Shown in pieces: positions 7,887 to 14,621 of a DNA stretch of 35,539 nucleotides. How positions within the stretch are numbered: position 1 is the first letter of the stretch; every line of letters begins with the position of its first letter. Source of the DNA: DATLWR01 sp035576205 (GTDB taxonomy: Bacteria > Pseudomonadota > Zetaproteobacteria > Mariprofundales > Mariprofundaceae); NCBI GenBank assembly GCA_035576205.1, contig DATLWR010000136.1, positions 1 through 35,539 of the forward strand, in the 5' to 3' direction. The notes under the pieces were generated by a model, which ran no database searches, was not told the DNA's origin, and saw nothing but the letters and a program-made list of their open reading frames with translations. Position numbers and translations under genes: made by a program.

Positions 7887-8366
7887 ATGATCAATCCGCA
7901 GGAAATGGAACTGACTGAAAAGCTTATTCACATCAATCGCGTGGCGAAGACCGTGTCCGGCGGCCGCCGCATGGGTTTCTCCGCGCTGATGGTGGTTGGC
8001 GATGGCAAGGGCCACGTCGGCTTTGGCCATGCCAAGGCGAAAGAGGTTCCGGAAGCGATCCGCAAGGCGACCGAAATTGCCCGCAAGTCGATGATCCATG
8101 TCGACCGCAAGGGCGGCACCATTCACTATGAAGTGACCGGTCGCCAGGACTCGACCCGCGTGCTGCTGAAGCCGGCCAGCGAAGGTACTGGTGTGATTGC
8201 CGGCTCTGCCGTGCGTGCCGTGCTGGATGCAGTCGGTATCCATGACGTGCTGACCAAGAGCATGGGCTCGCGCAACCCGCTGAACCTGGTGCGCGCTACC
8301 TTCAACGGCCTGAAGTCGCTGGAGAGCCCGGAGCAGATCGCTGCCCGCCGCGGCAAGTCCGCCTAA
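7887..8366 (+). CDS. rpsE: 30S ribosomal protein S5
   Basis: S5 acts in decoding fidelity and mRNA helicase activity at the entry channel. Motifs include EKLIHINRVAKTVSGGRRMG, VVGDGKGHVGFGHAKAKEVP and LLKPASEGTGVIAGSAVRAV. The last block contains the glycine-rich loop where spectinomycin-resistance and ram mutations lie. There are two in-frame ATGs at 7881 and 7887. The AGGAG at 7876-7880 directly abuts the first but stands 6 bases from the second, so I place the start at 7887, giving 159 residues. Confidence 0.97.
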   Translation: MINPQEMELTEKLIHINRVAKTVSGGRRMGFSALMVVGDGKGHVGFGHAKAKEVPEAIRKATEIARKSMIHVDRKGGTIHYEVTGRQDSTRVLLKPASEGTGVIAGSAVRAVLDAVGIHDVLTKSMGSRNPLNLVRATFNGLKSLESPEQIAARRGKSA

Positions 8367-8388
8367 GGCGAGAAGAGGAGTTTAGGAC

Positions 8389-8580
8389 ATGGCCAAGAAG
8401 AGCACGATTCGAATCCGTCAGGTGAAGAGCGGCATCGGTTACGCCAAGGACCAGCACGCCACCCTGCGCGGACTGGGCTTTCGTCGCCTGAATCAAGTCG
8501 TTGAACTGGAAGACACCCCGGCGGTGCGTGGCATGGTGAACAAGGTCGCGCATCTGGTCCGTATCGAGTCCGGAGAGTAA
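8389..8580 (+). CDS. rpmD: 50S ribosomal protein L30
   Basis: The 63-residue product is the normal size for bacterial L30, a small 50S protein that some bacterial lineages have lost. It shows IRIRQVKSGIGYAKDQHATL and GLGFRRLNQVVELEDTPAVR, then GMVNKVAHLVRIE. The ribosome-binding site GAAGAGGAG lies at about 8371-8379. It stands between rpsE and rplO, as in E. coli. Confidence 0.96.
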   Translation: MAKKSTIRIRQVKSGIGYAKDQHATLRGLGFRRLNQVVELEDTPAVRGMVNKVAHLVRIESGE

Positions 8581-8583
8581 ACA

Positions 8584-9033
8584 ATGAAGCTGAACACCAT
8601 CCAATCCACCGCAGGTTCGCGTCGCGAGCGCAAGCGTCTCGGCGCCGGTATCGGTACCGGTCAGGGCAAAACTGCCGGCCGCGGCCACAAGGGCCAGAAG
8701 TCCCGCACCGGCGGCAAGGTCCGTCGCGGTTTCGAGGGCGGCCAGATGCCGCTGATGCGTCGTCTGCCGAAGCGCGGCTTCACCTCGAAGAAAGAGGACA
8801 TGCAGATCATCAACGTCGGCCAGCTGGAAGGCTTCGAAGCCGGCAGCACCGTCGATGCGGCTGCGCTTTATGAGGCCGGCCTGATCCGCAGCGCTGCCGA
8901 ACCGGTGAAGCTGCTGGCGGGCGGTGAACTGACCAAGAAGAAGATCACGCTTGCCGTGACGGCTGCCTCGGCGGCTGCCAAGGCCAAGATCGAAGCCGCT
9001 GGCGCGACGCTGAAGCTCGCCGGAGAAGCCTGA
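8584..9033 (+). CDS. rplO: 50S ribosomal protein L15
   Basis: L15 is a late-assembly 50S protein with a long glycine- and lysine-rich N-terminal extension. That extension is visible as RLGAGIGTGQGKTAGRGHKG followed by GKVRRGFEGGQMPLMRRLPK. The C-terminal half holds the globular domain with an alanine-rich stretch near residues 128-145. The 149-residue length is typical. It starts 3 bases after rpmD and ends 2 bases before secY, so the three genes are tightly coupled. Confidence 0.97.
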   Translation: MKLNTIQSTAGSRRERKRLGAGIGTGQGKTAGRGHKGQKSRTGGKVRRGFEGGQMPLMRRLPKRGFTSKKEDMQIINVGQLEGFEAGSTVDAAALYEAGLIRSAAEPVKLLAGGELTKKKITLAVTAASAAAKAKIEAAGATLKLAGEA

Positions 9034-9035
9034 TT

Positions 9036-10370
9036 ATGGCTTCACCGGTGGGGGGGCTGGGCGGCCTTGCTGATGTCAACAAGATCCCGGAGCTGAAGAA
9101 CAGGATCCTGTTCACGCTGGGCATGCTGCTGGTCTACCGCATCGGCGCCCATATTCCGGTTCCCGGCATCGATGCGCAGGTTCTGGCGCAGTTCTTCAGT
9201 CAGGCACAGGGCAGCCTGCTCGGCATGTTCGACATGTTTTCCGGTGGCGCTCTCTCCCGTCTGACCATCTTCGCGCTGGGCATCATGCCCTATATCTCGG
9301 CTGCCATTATCATCCAGCTGATGACCGTGGTGTCGCCGCGGCTCGAGCAGCTGAAGAAGGAAGGCGAGGCCGGCCGGCGCAAGATCACTGAATATACCCG
9401 TTACGGTACGGTCGGTCTGGCGCTGTTCCAGGCGATCGGCATGGCCATCGGTCTCGAGTCGTTCTCGGTGAACGGTCAGTCGGTGGTGATCGATCCTGGC
9501 TTGGCATTCCGCGCCATGACGGTGATTACCCTGGTGACGGGCACCATTTTCCTGATGTGGGTCGGTGAGCAGATCACCGAGCGCGGCATCGGCAACGGCA
9601 TCTCGCTGATCATCTTCGGCGGCATCGTCGCCGGCCTGCCGCACGCCATCGGTTCGACCCTGGAACTGGCGCGTACCGGCGAGTATACGGCATTCACCGT
9701 GCTCGGCCTGTTCATCATGGCGCTGATCGTCACTGCCGCCGTGGTCTGGTTCGAACGCGCACAGCGCCGTATCACCATCCAGTACGCCAAGCGTCAGGTC
9801 GGCAACCGGCTCTATGGTGGCAAGGCATCGTTCCTGCCGCTGAAGATCAATACCGCCGGTGTGATCCCGCCGATTTTCGCCTCCAGCCTGATCCTGCTGC
9901 CGGCGACCTTCGCGCAGTTCACCAAGGGCGTTGAGGGCTTTTCCTGGCTGGGTGATATTTCCGCAGCCCTGAGTCCCGGCGGCTGGCTGTACATGCTGAT
10001 GTTCACCGTGCTGATCGTCTTTTTCTGCTTCTTCTACACGGCGATCGTCTTCAACCCGAAGGATACGGCCGACAACCTGAAGAAGCATGGCGGTTTCATT
10101 CCGGGCATCCGCCCCGGCCAGAAGACGGCCGAGTATGTGGATGATGTGCTGACCCGTATCACCGTGATCGGTGCAGCCTATGTCACGCTGGTCTGCCTGC
10201 TGCCGCAGGCGCTGATCAGCGAGCTGTCGGTACCGTTCTACTTCGGCGGTACCAGCCTGCTGATCGTTGTTGTGGTGACCATGGATACCATGGGACAGAT
10301 TCAGGCGCACCTGCTGAGCCATCAGTACGAAGGCCTGATGAAGCAGGCCCGCCTCAAGTCCAGCCGCTGA
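9036..10370 (+). CDS. secY: Preprotein translocase subunit SecY
   Basis: SecY forms the protein-conducting channel of the inner membrane with SecE and SecG, driven by SecA or by translating ribosomes. The 444-residue product has the ten hydrophobic segments expected. Recognisable parts are YRIGAHIPVPGID in the first helix and plug region, LGIMPYISAAIIIQLM, and the cytosolic loop VWFERAQRRITIQYAKRQVG. IRPGQKTAEYVDDVLTRIT, the cytosolic region that contacts SecA, follows. It overlaps the adk start by one base. Confidence 0.98.
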   Translation: MASPVGGLGGLADVNKIPELKNRILFTLGMLLVYRIGAHIPVPGIDAQVLAQFFSQAQGSLLGMFDMFSGGALSRLTIFALGIMPYISAAIIIQLMTVVSPRLEQLKKEGEAGRRKITEYTRYGTVGLALFQAIGMAIGLESFSVNGQSVVIDPGLAFRAMTVITLVTGTIFLMWVGEQITERGIGNGISLIIFGGIVAGLPHAIGSTLELARTGEYTAFTVLGLFIMALIVTAAVVWFERAQRRITIQYAKRQVGNRLYGGKASFLPLKINTAGVIPPIFASSLILLPATFAQFTKGVEGFSWLGDISAALSPGGWLYMLMFTVLIVFFCFFYTAIVFNPKDTADNLKKHGGFIPGIRPGQKTAEYVDDVLTRITVIGAAYVTLVCLLPQALISELSVPFYFGGTSLLIVVVVTMDTMGQIQAHLLSHQYEGLMKQARLKSSR

Positions 10371-11011
10371 TGAACCTGGTGCTGTTTGGCCCGCCGGGAG
10401 TCGGCAAGGGCACCCAGGGATCGCGACTGGCCGATGAGTTCGGCCTGAGCCATCTGGCCATGGGCGATATCCTGCGTGCCGCGGTCCGCAACGGCACCGA
10501 GGCCGGTCTGAAGGCCAAGGCGTTCATGGACGAAGGCAAGCTGGTTCCGGATGCGGTCGTCGTAGCGATGATCGAGGATGAGATCGCCGGCAAGGAGAGC
10601 AACGGCTTCCTGCTCGACGGTTTTCCGCGCAACGTGCCGCAAGCCGAGGCGCTCGACCAGATGCTGGCGGGTCACAACATGGGGATCGATCATGTCATCT
10701 TCATGGATGCGCCGGAATCGAACCTGCTGGAGAGGCTCTCCGGGCGATTGATCTGCAGGGCTTGCGGTTTTGGATTTCATCGGCATTATTCGCCCCCCCG
10801 CGAGGCAGGCAAGTGTGACCGCTGCGGCGGCGAGCTCTATCAGCGCGAGGATGATCGCGAGGATGTGATTGCCAAGCGTCTGCACGTGTACCGTGAGCAG
10901 ACCGCGCCGCTCCTGGACTACTACAAGGACAAGCCAGGCTTCGCGAAGCTGGACGCTTCAGGGGAGATGGACTCCGTATATGCCGCTCTGAAGCAGGCAG
11001 TTGAAGGGTAG
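10370..11011 (+). CDS. adk: Adenylate kinase with zinc-binding LID
   Basis: Adenylate kinase interconverts ATP plus AMP and two ADP. The 213-residue product has the P-loop GPPGVGKGT at residues 7-15, the AMP-binding region with GDILRAAVRNGT, and LDGFPRN. It has a long LID domain with four cysteines, C129, C132, C149 and C152, in two CxxC pairs. This is the zinc-stabilised LID form known from Gram-positive and some proteobacterial enzymes; enteric Adk lacks these cysteines. The ATG shares one base with the secY stop. A secY-adk arrangement without map also occurs in alphaproteobacteria. Confidence 0.98.
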   Translation: MNLVLFGPPGVGKGTQGSRLADEFGLSHLAMGDILRAAVRNGTEAGLKAKAFMDEGKLVPDAVVVAMIEDEIAGKESNGFLLDGFPRNVPQAEALDQMLAGHNMGIDHVIFMDAPESNLLERLSGRLICRACGFGFHRHYSPPREAGKCDRCGGELYQREDDREDVIAKRLHVYREQTAPLLDYYKDKPGFAKLDASGEMDSVYAALKQAVEG

Positions 11012-11012
11012 G

Positions 11013-11231
11013 ATGGCGAAAGAAGATATCATTGAAATGACTGGCGAGGTGGTGGAAAAGCTCCCCAACGCCATGTTTCAGGTGAAGCTGGAAAACGGGC
11101 ACGAACTGCTGTGTACGATTTCCGGAAAAATGCGGAAGTATTACATCCGGATTCTGCCGGGCGACAAGGTGACGGTGGAGATTTCTCCCTACGACCTTTC
11201 CCGCGGACGGATCAGCTACCGCGAGAAATAA
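11013..11231 (+). CDS. infA: Translation initiation factor IF-1
   Basis: IF-1 binds the 30S A-site during initiation. The 72-residue OB-fold product starts MAKEDIIEMTGEVVEKLPNA and ends SRGRISYREK, matching the family end to end. An in-frame TTG at 11001 would add four residues, but the family starts at the MAKED methionine and the upstream GAAGGG within the adk end serves as its ribosome-binding site. The ATG follows the adk stop after one base. Confidence 0.98.
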   Translation: MAKEDIIEMTGEVVEKLPNAMFQVKLENGHELLCTISGKMRKYYIRILPGDKVTVEISPYDLSRGRISYREK

Positions 11232-11252
11232 CCGGTAGACCGGTAACTTTTT

Positions 11253-11260
11253 GAGGAGGT
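11253..11260 (+). promoter_or_regulatory. Strong ribosome-binding site for rpmJ
   Basis: GAGGAGGT is close to a perfect complement of the 3' end of 16S rRNA and stands 6 bases before the GTG start of rpmJ. It fixes the start of this very short gene, which is easily missed. Confidence 0.85.
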
Positions 11261-11266
11261 GCAGGC

Positions 11267-11380
11267 GTGAAAGTCCGTGCATCAGTCAAGAAAATGTGCA
11301 ACAAGTGCCGTGTAATCCGGCGCAAGGGCGTCGTTCGGATTATTTGTCAGAACGCACGTCACAAACAGCGTCAGGGTTAA
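11267..11380 (+). CDS. rpmJ: 50S ribosomal protein L36 (zinc-binding form)
   Basis: This 37-codon gene encodes the smallest 50S protein, which stabilises 23S rRNA. Translation from GTG gives MKVRASVKKMCNKCRVIRRK and then GVVRIICQNARHKQRQG before TAA. The CxxC pair (C11, C14), C27 and the histidine near residue 32 form the CCCH zinc site of the C+ form. Length and sequence are exactly those of the family. The start is supported by the perfect upstream ribosome-binding site. A long hairpin follows 7 bases after the stop. Confidence 0.96.
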   Translation: MKVRASVKKMCNKCRVIRRKGVVRIICQNARHKQRQG

Positions 11381-11385
11381 ACAGG

Positions 11386-11414
11386 TTGCGCGAATCATGG
11401 CCTCTGGCTATGCT
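11386..11414 (+). promoter_or_regulatory. Possible sigma70 promoter for rpsM-rplQ
   Basis: TTGCGC (11386-11391) and TATGCT (11409-11414) are separated by exactly 17 bases. Transcription would start near 11421, giving a leader of about 29 bases that contains AAGGAGG before the rpsM GTG. The elements lie within the two arms of the hairpin at 11388-11420, so the hexamers could be chance by-products of that structure. A promoter at this place exists for the alpha operon of E. coli, which makes it plausible. Confidence 0.45.
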
Positions 11415-11427
11415 TCGCGCCCTTTTT
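11388..11427 (+). terminator. Long hairpin with T-run between rpmJ and rpsM
   Basis: The arms GCGCGAA (11388-11394) and TTCGCGC (11414-11420) pair perfectly. After one mismatch they continue with CAT/ATG, a G-U pair and GCC/GGC around a TCT loop, about 14 pairs in all. CC and five T's follow at 11421-11427. This is the form of an intrinsic terminator or attenuator that would lower read-through from the spc genes into the alpha genes. Confidence 0.75.
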
Positions 11428-11449
11428 ACACGCCCCAAGGAGGCAGCAA

Positions 11450-11818
11450 GTGGCTCGTATAGCCGGAGTTAACATTCCCACGCAGAAGCGCGTCGAAGTC
11501 GCGTTGACGTATATCTACGGAATTGGCCTGTCCAGTTCGCGGAAGATTCTCGCGGAGGCCGGCGTCAGCCCGGAGACTCGCGTGAAGGATCTGAGCGAGG
11601 CTGAGGTTGGCAACATCCGCAGTGCGATCGAAAAGACGTGCCTGGTCGAAGGTGACCTGCGCCGTGAAGTTTCGATGAACATCAAGCGTCTGACCGACCT
11701 CGGCTGCTACCGTGGTCTGCGCCACCGCAAGGGGCTGCCGGCTCGCGGCCAGCGGACCAAGACCAATGCCCGCACCCGCAAGGGCCCACGCCGCACCATC
11801 GCCGGCAAGAAGAAGTAA
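11450..11818 (+). CDS. rpsM: 30S ribosomal protein S13
   Basis: S13 lies in the 30S head and forms bridges to the 50S subunit and contacts with P-site tRNA. The 122-residue product starts MARIAGVNIPTQKRVEVALT and contains YIYGIGLSSSRKIL. It ends with RHRKGLPARGQRTKTNARTR followed by KGPRRTIAGKKK, the conserved basic tail. The GTG start is supported by AAGGAGG at about 11438-11444. It is the first gene after the hairpin and possible promoter. Confidence 0.98.
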   Translation: MARIAGVNIPTQKRVEVALTYIYGIGLSSSRKILAEAGVSPETRVKDLSEAEVGNIRSAIEKTCLVEGDLRREVSMNIKRLTDLGCYRGLRHRKGLPARGQRTKTNARTRKGPRRTIAGKKK

Positions 11819-11834
11819 CAGGGGTTAATACAAG

Positions 11835-12230
11835 ATGGCTGCACCGAAATCCGCCAAGGCACCGGCCAAGAAGCGCGTCCGCAAGAACGTCGCCAACGCC
11901 GTGGCTCATATCCAGGCATCATTCAACAACACCATCATCACCTTCACCGATGAGGCAGGCAACGCACTCTGCTGGGCGACCAGCGGTGCCGGTTTCCGCG
12001 GCTCTCGCAAGAGCACGCCGTTTGCCGCCCAGGTGGCTGCCGAACAGGCTGCCCAGAAGGCGATCGAGCAGGGTGTGAAGAATGCCACCGTACTCGTCAA
12101 GGGACCGGGTTCCGGTCGCGAGTCGGCACTGCGCGCGATTGCCGCTGCAGGCATCAACGTCACCTCGATCCGTGACGTCACCCCGATTCCGCATAATGGC
12201 TGCCGCCCGCCGAAGCGGCGCCGCGTTTAA
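11835..12230 (+). CDS. rpsK: 30S ribosomal protein S11
   Basis: S11 forms part of the 30S platform and the mRNA exit channel. The 131-residue product has VAHIQASFNNTIITFTDEAG, ATSGAGFRGSRKSTPFAAQV and the strictly conserved ending PIPHNGCRPPKRRRV. The asparagine of HNGC corresponds to the site of isoaspartate formation in E. coli S11. The N-terminal 15 residues are an alanine/lysine-rich extension. An AGGGG ribosome-binding site lies just after the rpsM stop. Confidence 0.98.
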   Translation: MAAPKSAKAPAKKRVRKNVANAVAHIQASFNNTIITFTDEAGNALCWATSGAGFRGSRKSTPFAAQVAAEQAAQKAIEQGVKNATVLVKGPGSGRESALRAIAAAGINVTSIRDVTPIPHNGCRPPKRRRV

Positions 12231-12246
12231 TTAGGAGCTTAGATTC

Positions 12247-12876
12247 ATGGCACGTTATCTTGAAGCCAAATGCCGCCTTTGCCGTCGCGAAGGCCAGAAG
12301 CTGTACCTGAAGGGCGACAAGTGCTACTCGGCCAAGTGCCCGATCGAGCGCCGTCCGTATGCGCCGGGTATGCATGGCCAGAACCGCCGCAGCAAGACTT
12401 CCGACTATGGTCTGCAGCTGCGTGAGAAGCAGAAGGTGAAGCGTATCTACGGTCTGCAGGAAAAGCAGTTCCGCGGCTATTACGAGGATGCCAGCCGGAT
12501 GCCGGGCGTGACCGGTCTGAACCTGCTGCACCTGCTGGAGTCGCGTCTGGACACCGTGATCTACCGCATGGGCATGGCCAGTTCGCGTACCGAAGCCCGT
12601 CAGCTCGTTCGTCACAAGCTGGTGAAGGTGAATGGTGGCGTCGTCAACATCCCGTCCTATATCGTCAAGGTTGGATCGCGCATCGAGCTGACCGGTAAGG
12701 CCAAGGAGCAGCTGCGTGTCAATGCCGCTACTGAGGCAGCCGGAAGCCGTGGCATCGCCGAGTGGATCGACATGGATCTGCAGAGCCGCCAGGGCGTCTT
12801 CCGTGAGCTGCCGGCTCGCGACCAGCTGGATCCGAGCATTCGTGAGCAGCTCATCGTCGAACTGTACTCCAAGTAA
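12247..12876 (+). CDS. rpsD: 30S ribosomal protein S4 (zinc-binding form)
   Basis: S4 nucleates 30S assembly and in E. coli represses the alpha operon. The 209-residue product has an N-terminal four-cysteine cluster, C9, C12, C26 and C31, the zinc finger of the C+ form; E. coli S4 lacks the complete set. The S4 RNA-binding domain follows, with LDTVIYRMGMASSRTEARQL and RHKLVKVNGGVVNIPSY at about residues 98-138. An AGGAG ribosome-binding site precedes the ATG. Identity is certain; its role in autoregulation here is unproven. Confidence 0.98.
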   Translation: MARYLEAKCRLCRREGQKLYLKGDKCYSAKCPIERRPYAPGMHGQNRRSKTSDYGLQLREKQKVKRIYGLQEKQFRGYYEDASRMPGVTGLNLLHLLESRLDTVIYRMGMASSRTEARQLVRHKLVKVNGGVVNIPSYIVKVGSRIELTGKAKEQLRVNAATEAAGSRGIAEWIDMDLQSRQGVFRELPARDQLDPSIREQLIVELYSK

Positions 12877-12898
12877 TTTATTCAATAGAGGGCAGAGC

Positions 12899-13867
12899 AT
12901 GAATCTGATCAAGCCACGTAGCATTAGTGTCGAGGAAACGATCCCGGGCCGTGCCGCCAAGATCGTGTTTGAACCGCTGGAGCGCGGCTACGGCACGACG
13001 ATCGGCAACAGCCTGCGCCGCATGCTGCTCTCCTCTCTGCCTGGTGCTGCCGTGACCTCCGTCAAGTTCGACGGCGTCATGCATGAGTTCGACACCGTCA
13101 AGGGTGTGCGTGAAGACGTGCTGGACATGATCCTGACGCTGAAAGAGATCGATATCCGCATGGATCGCAACGAAGCCGTGACCATTTCGCTCGATATCAA
13201 GGGGCCGGCTGTCGTGACGGCTGGCGATATCAAGTGCCCGGCCGGCGTGCAGGTGCTGAATGCCGATCTGGTGATTGCCCACCTGAACGAGGATGGCCAT
13301 CTGAAGTTCGAGGCCGTCGTCGAAAAGGGTCGCGGCTACGAGCCGGCTCACGAGCGCGAGAACGCCGATCATGCCATCGGCACTCTGTTGGTTGACGCCT
13401 CCTTCTCGCCGATTCGCCGTGTGGCAACCCGCGTCGAGAATGCCCGCGTCAGCCAGAAGACCAACTACGACAAGCTGATCATGGAGATCGAGACCAATGG
13501 CTCGCTGACGCCTGAAGAGGCGATCGGCGAGGCAGCCAAGATCCTGAAGAACCAGCTGACCGTTTTCGCAGACTTCTCCGCCATTGATGACGGTGAAGGC
13601 GAAGAGATGGGCGACGATGGTCTGGAAGAGCTGTTGGCGCAGCCGATCGATCACCTGGACCTGTCGGTCCGTTCGATGAACTGCCTGAAGAGCGACGATG
13701 TTTTCCGCGTCGGCGACCTGGTGCAGCGCACCGAGCAGGAGATGCTGCGCACGCCGAACTTCGGCCGTAAATCACTCAACGAGATCAAGGAAGTTCTCGA
13801 GAAGATGGGCCTGCACCTGGGCATGAAGCTCGAGAACTGGCCGCCGCAAGACTCGGCGGACGCGTAA
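12899..13867 (+). CDS. rpoA: RNA polymerase subunit alpha
   Basis: This 322-residue subunit scaffolds RNA polymerase assembly through its N-terminal domain and binds UP-elements and activators through its C-terminal domain. The N-terminal domain shows FEPLERGYGTTIGNSLRRML. The alpha-CTD shows LDLSVRSMNCLKSDDVFRVG and TPNFGRKSLNEIKEVLEKMG, ending in ENWPPQD. The arginine of SVRS matches Arg265 of E. coli, the key DNA-contact residue. I chose ATG 12899, behind GAGGGCAG, because the family starts there; the open frame extends further upstream inside rpsD. Confidence 0.98.
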   Translation: MNLIKPRSISVEETIPGRAAKIVFEPLERGYGTTIGNSLRRMLLSSLPGAAVTSVKFDGVMHEFDTVKGVREDVLDMILTLKEIDIRMDRNEAVTISLDIKGPAVVTAGDIKCPAGVQVLNADLVIAHLNEDGHLKFEAVVEKGRGYEPAHERENADHAIGTLLVDASFSPIRRVATRVENARVSQKTNYDKLIMEIETNGSLTPEEAIGEAAKILKNQLTVFADFSAIDDGEGEEMGDDGLEELLAQPIDHLDLSVRSMNCLKSDDVFRVGDLVQRTEQEMLRTPNFGRKSLNEIKEVLEKMGLHLGMKLENWPPQDSADA

Positions 13868-13897
13868 AGCGCACAATTTTTGAAGAGGTAAAGGAAA

Positions 13898-14272
13898 ATG
13901 AGACATCGTAAACATGGCGGCTCATTGGGATTGACCAGCGGACACCGCCGCGCATTGATGGCCAACCTCGCTTCGGCACTGCTGACCAATGGACGGATCG
14001 AGACCACCCAGGCCAAGGCCCGTGCTGTTCGTCCGTATGTCGAGAAGCTGATCTCGCTTGGCAAGCGTGGTGACCTGCACGCACGTCGCCAGGCGTTGGC
14101 CAAGCTGCGCCAGCGCGCAGTCGTTGATCGCCTGTTTGCCGATATCGCCCCGGCATGCTCCGATCGTAACGGTGGCTTCACCCGCATCATCAAGACCGGC
14201 TTCCGGGCTGGCGATGCTGCGCCGATGGCCATCATCGAACTGGTTGACCAGGCTTCAGGTCAGGCCGAATAA
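13898..14272 (+). CDS. rplQ: 50S ribosomal protein L17
   Basis: L17 lies near the tunnel exit. The 124-residue product starts MRHRKHGGSLGLTSGHRRAL, has EKLISLGKRGDLHARRQALA in the middle, and ends GFRAGDAAPMAIIELVD, all typical. A GAAGAGGTAAAGG ribosome-binding region precedes the ATG. It is the last gene of the ribosomal supercluster and is followed within 20 bases by a clear terminator. Confidence 0.98.
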   Translation: MRHRKHGGSLGLTSGHRRALMANLASALLTNGRIETTQAKARAVRPYVEKLISLGKRGDLHARRQALAKLRQRAVVDRLFADIAPACSDRNGGFTRIIKTGFRAGDAAPMAIIELVDQASGQAE

Positions 14273-14291
14273 ATCCGGCAGAAAAGAAATG

Positions 14292-14321
14292 AAAAAAGGC
14301 TCCGCTCGCGGGGCCTTTTTT
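14292..14321. terminator. Bidirectional intrinsic terminator between rplQ and acyP
   Basis: AAAAAAGGCTCC pairs with GGGGCCTTTTTT around the loop GCTCGC. Both strands have a stable GC stem followed by six T's, so it can end the ribosomal transcript on the + strand and the nadB-acyP transcript on the - strand. The convergent arrangement of the flanking genes agrees. Confidence 0.93.
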
Positions 14322-14337
14322 CGTTTGGGGAATCAGC

Positions 14338-14619
14338 TCAGGGGGTAGGAAGCACGGAAAATCCGCTCAGCTCTTCCGGCCGGGCTGTCGTCTCTTCGAC
14401 AGTCACCCTGTCTACGCGTGCGAGTGCCGGGCCCTGCTCGAACCATGCCTGCATGGCACGCAGCGCCGGATCGTTGCCGGCGACGAGGGCTTCGACCGAT
14501 CCGTCGTGGCGGTTGCGTACCCAGCCGAGAATGCCGAGCTGTTCGGCCTGACGCTGGCATGCGAAGCGGTACCCTACACCCTGCACCATGCCGTGAATGC
14601 AGACATGCAGGCAGCGCAT
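14338..14619 (-). CDS. acyP: Acylphosphatase
   Basis: Acylphosphatase hydrolyses acyl phosphates such as carbamoyl or 1,3-bisphosphoglycerate phosphates; its physiological role in bacteria is unclear. The 93-residue product carries the signature HGMVQGVGYRFACQRQAEQL with catalytic Arg18, and then LGWVRNRHDGSVEALVAG with catalytic Asn36. The ferredoxin-like fold length is typical. The ATG lies 2 bases after the nadB stop on the minus strand, so the two genes form an operon. There is no known direct metabolic link between them. Confidence 0.95.
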   Translation of the reverse strand: MRCLHVCIHGMVQGVGYRFACQRQAEQLGILGWVRNRHDGSVEALVAGNDPALRAMQAWFEQGPALARVDRVTVEETTARPEELSGFSVLPTP

Positions 14620-14621
14620 GC

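Noticed and set aside
9042..10322. A 426-codon minus-strand frame opposite secY.
   Set aside because: It is antisense to a fully conserved secY, with Gln/His/Asp-rich low-complexity translation and no family resemblance.
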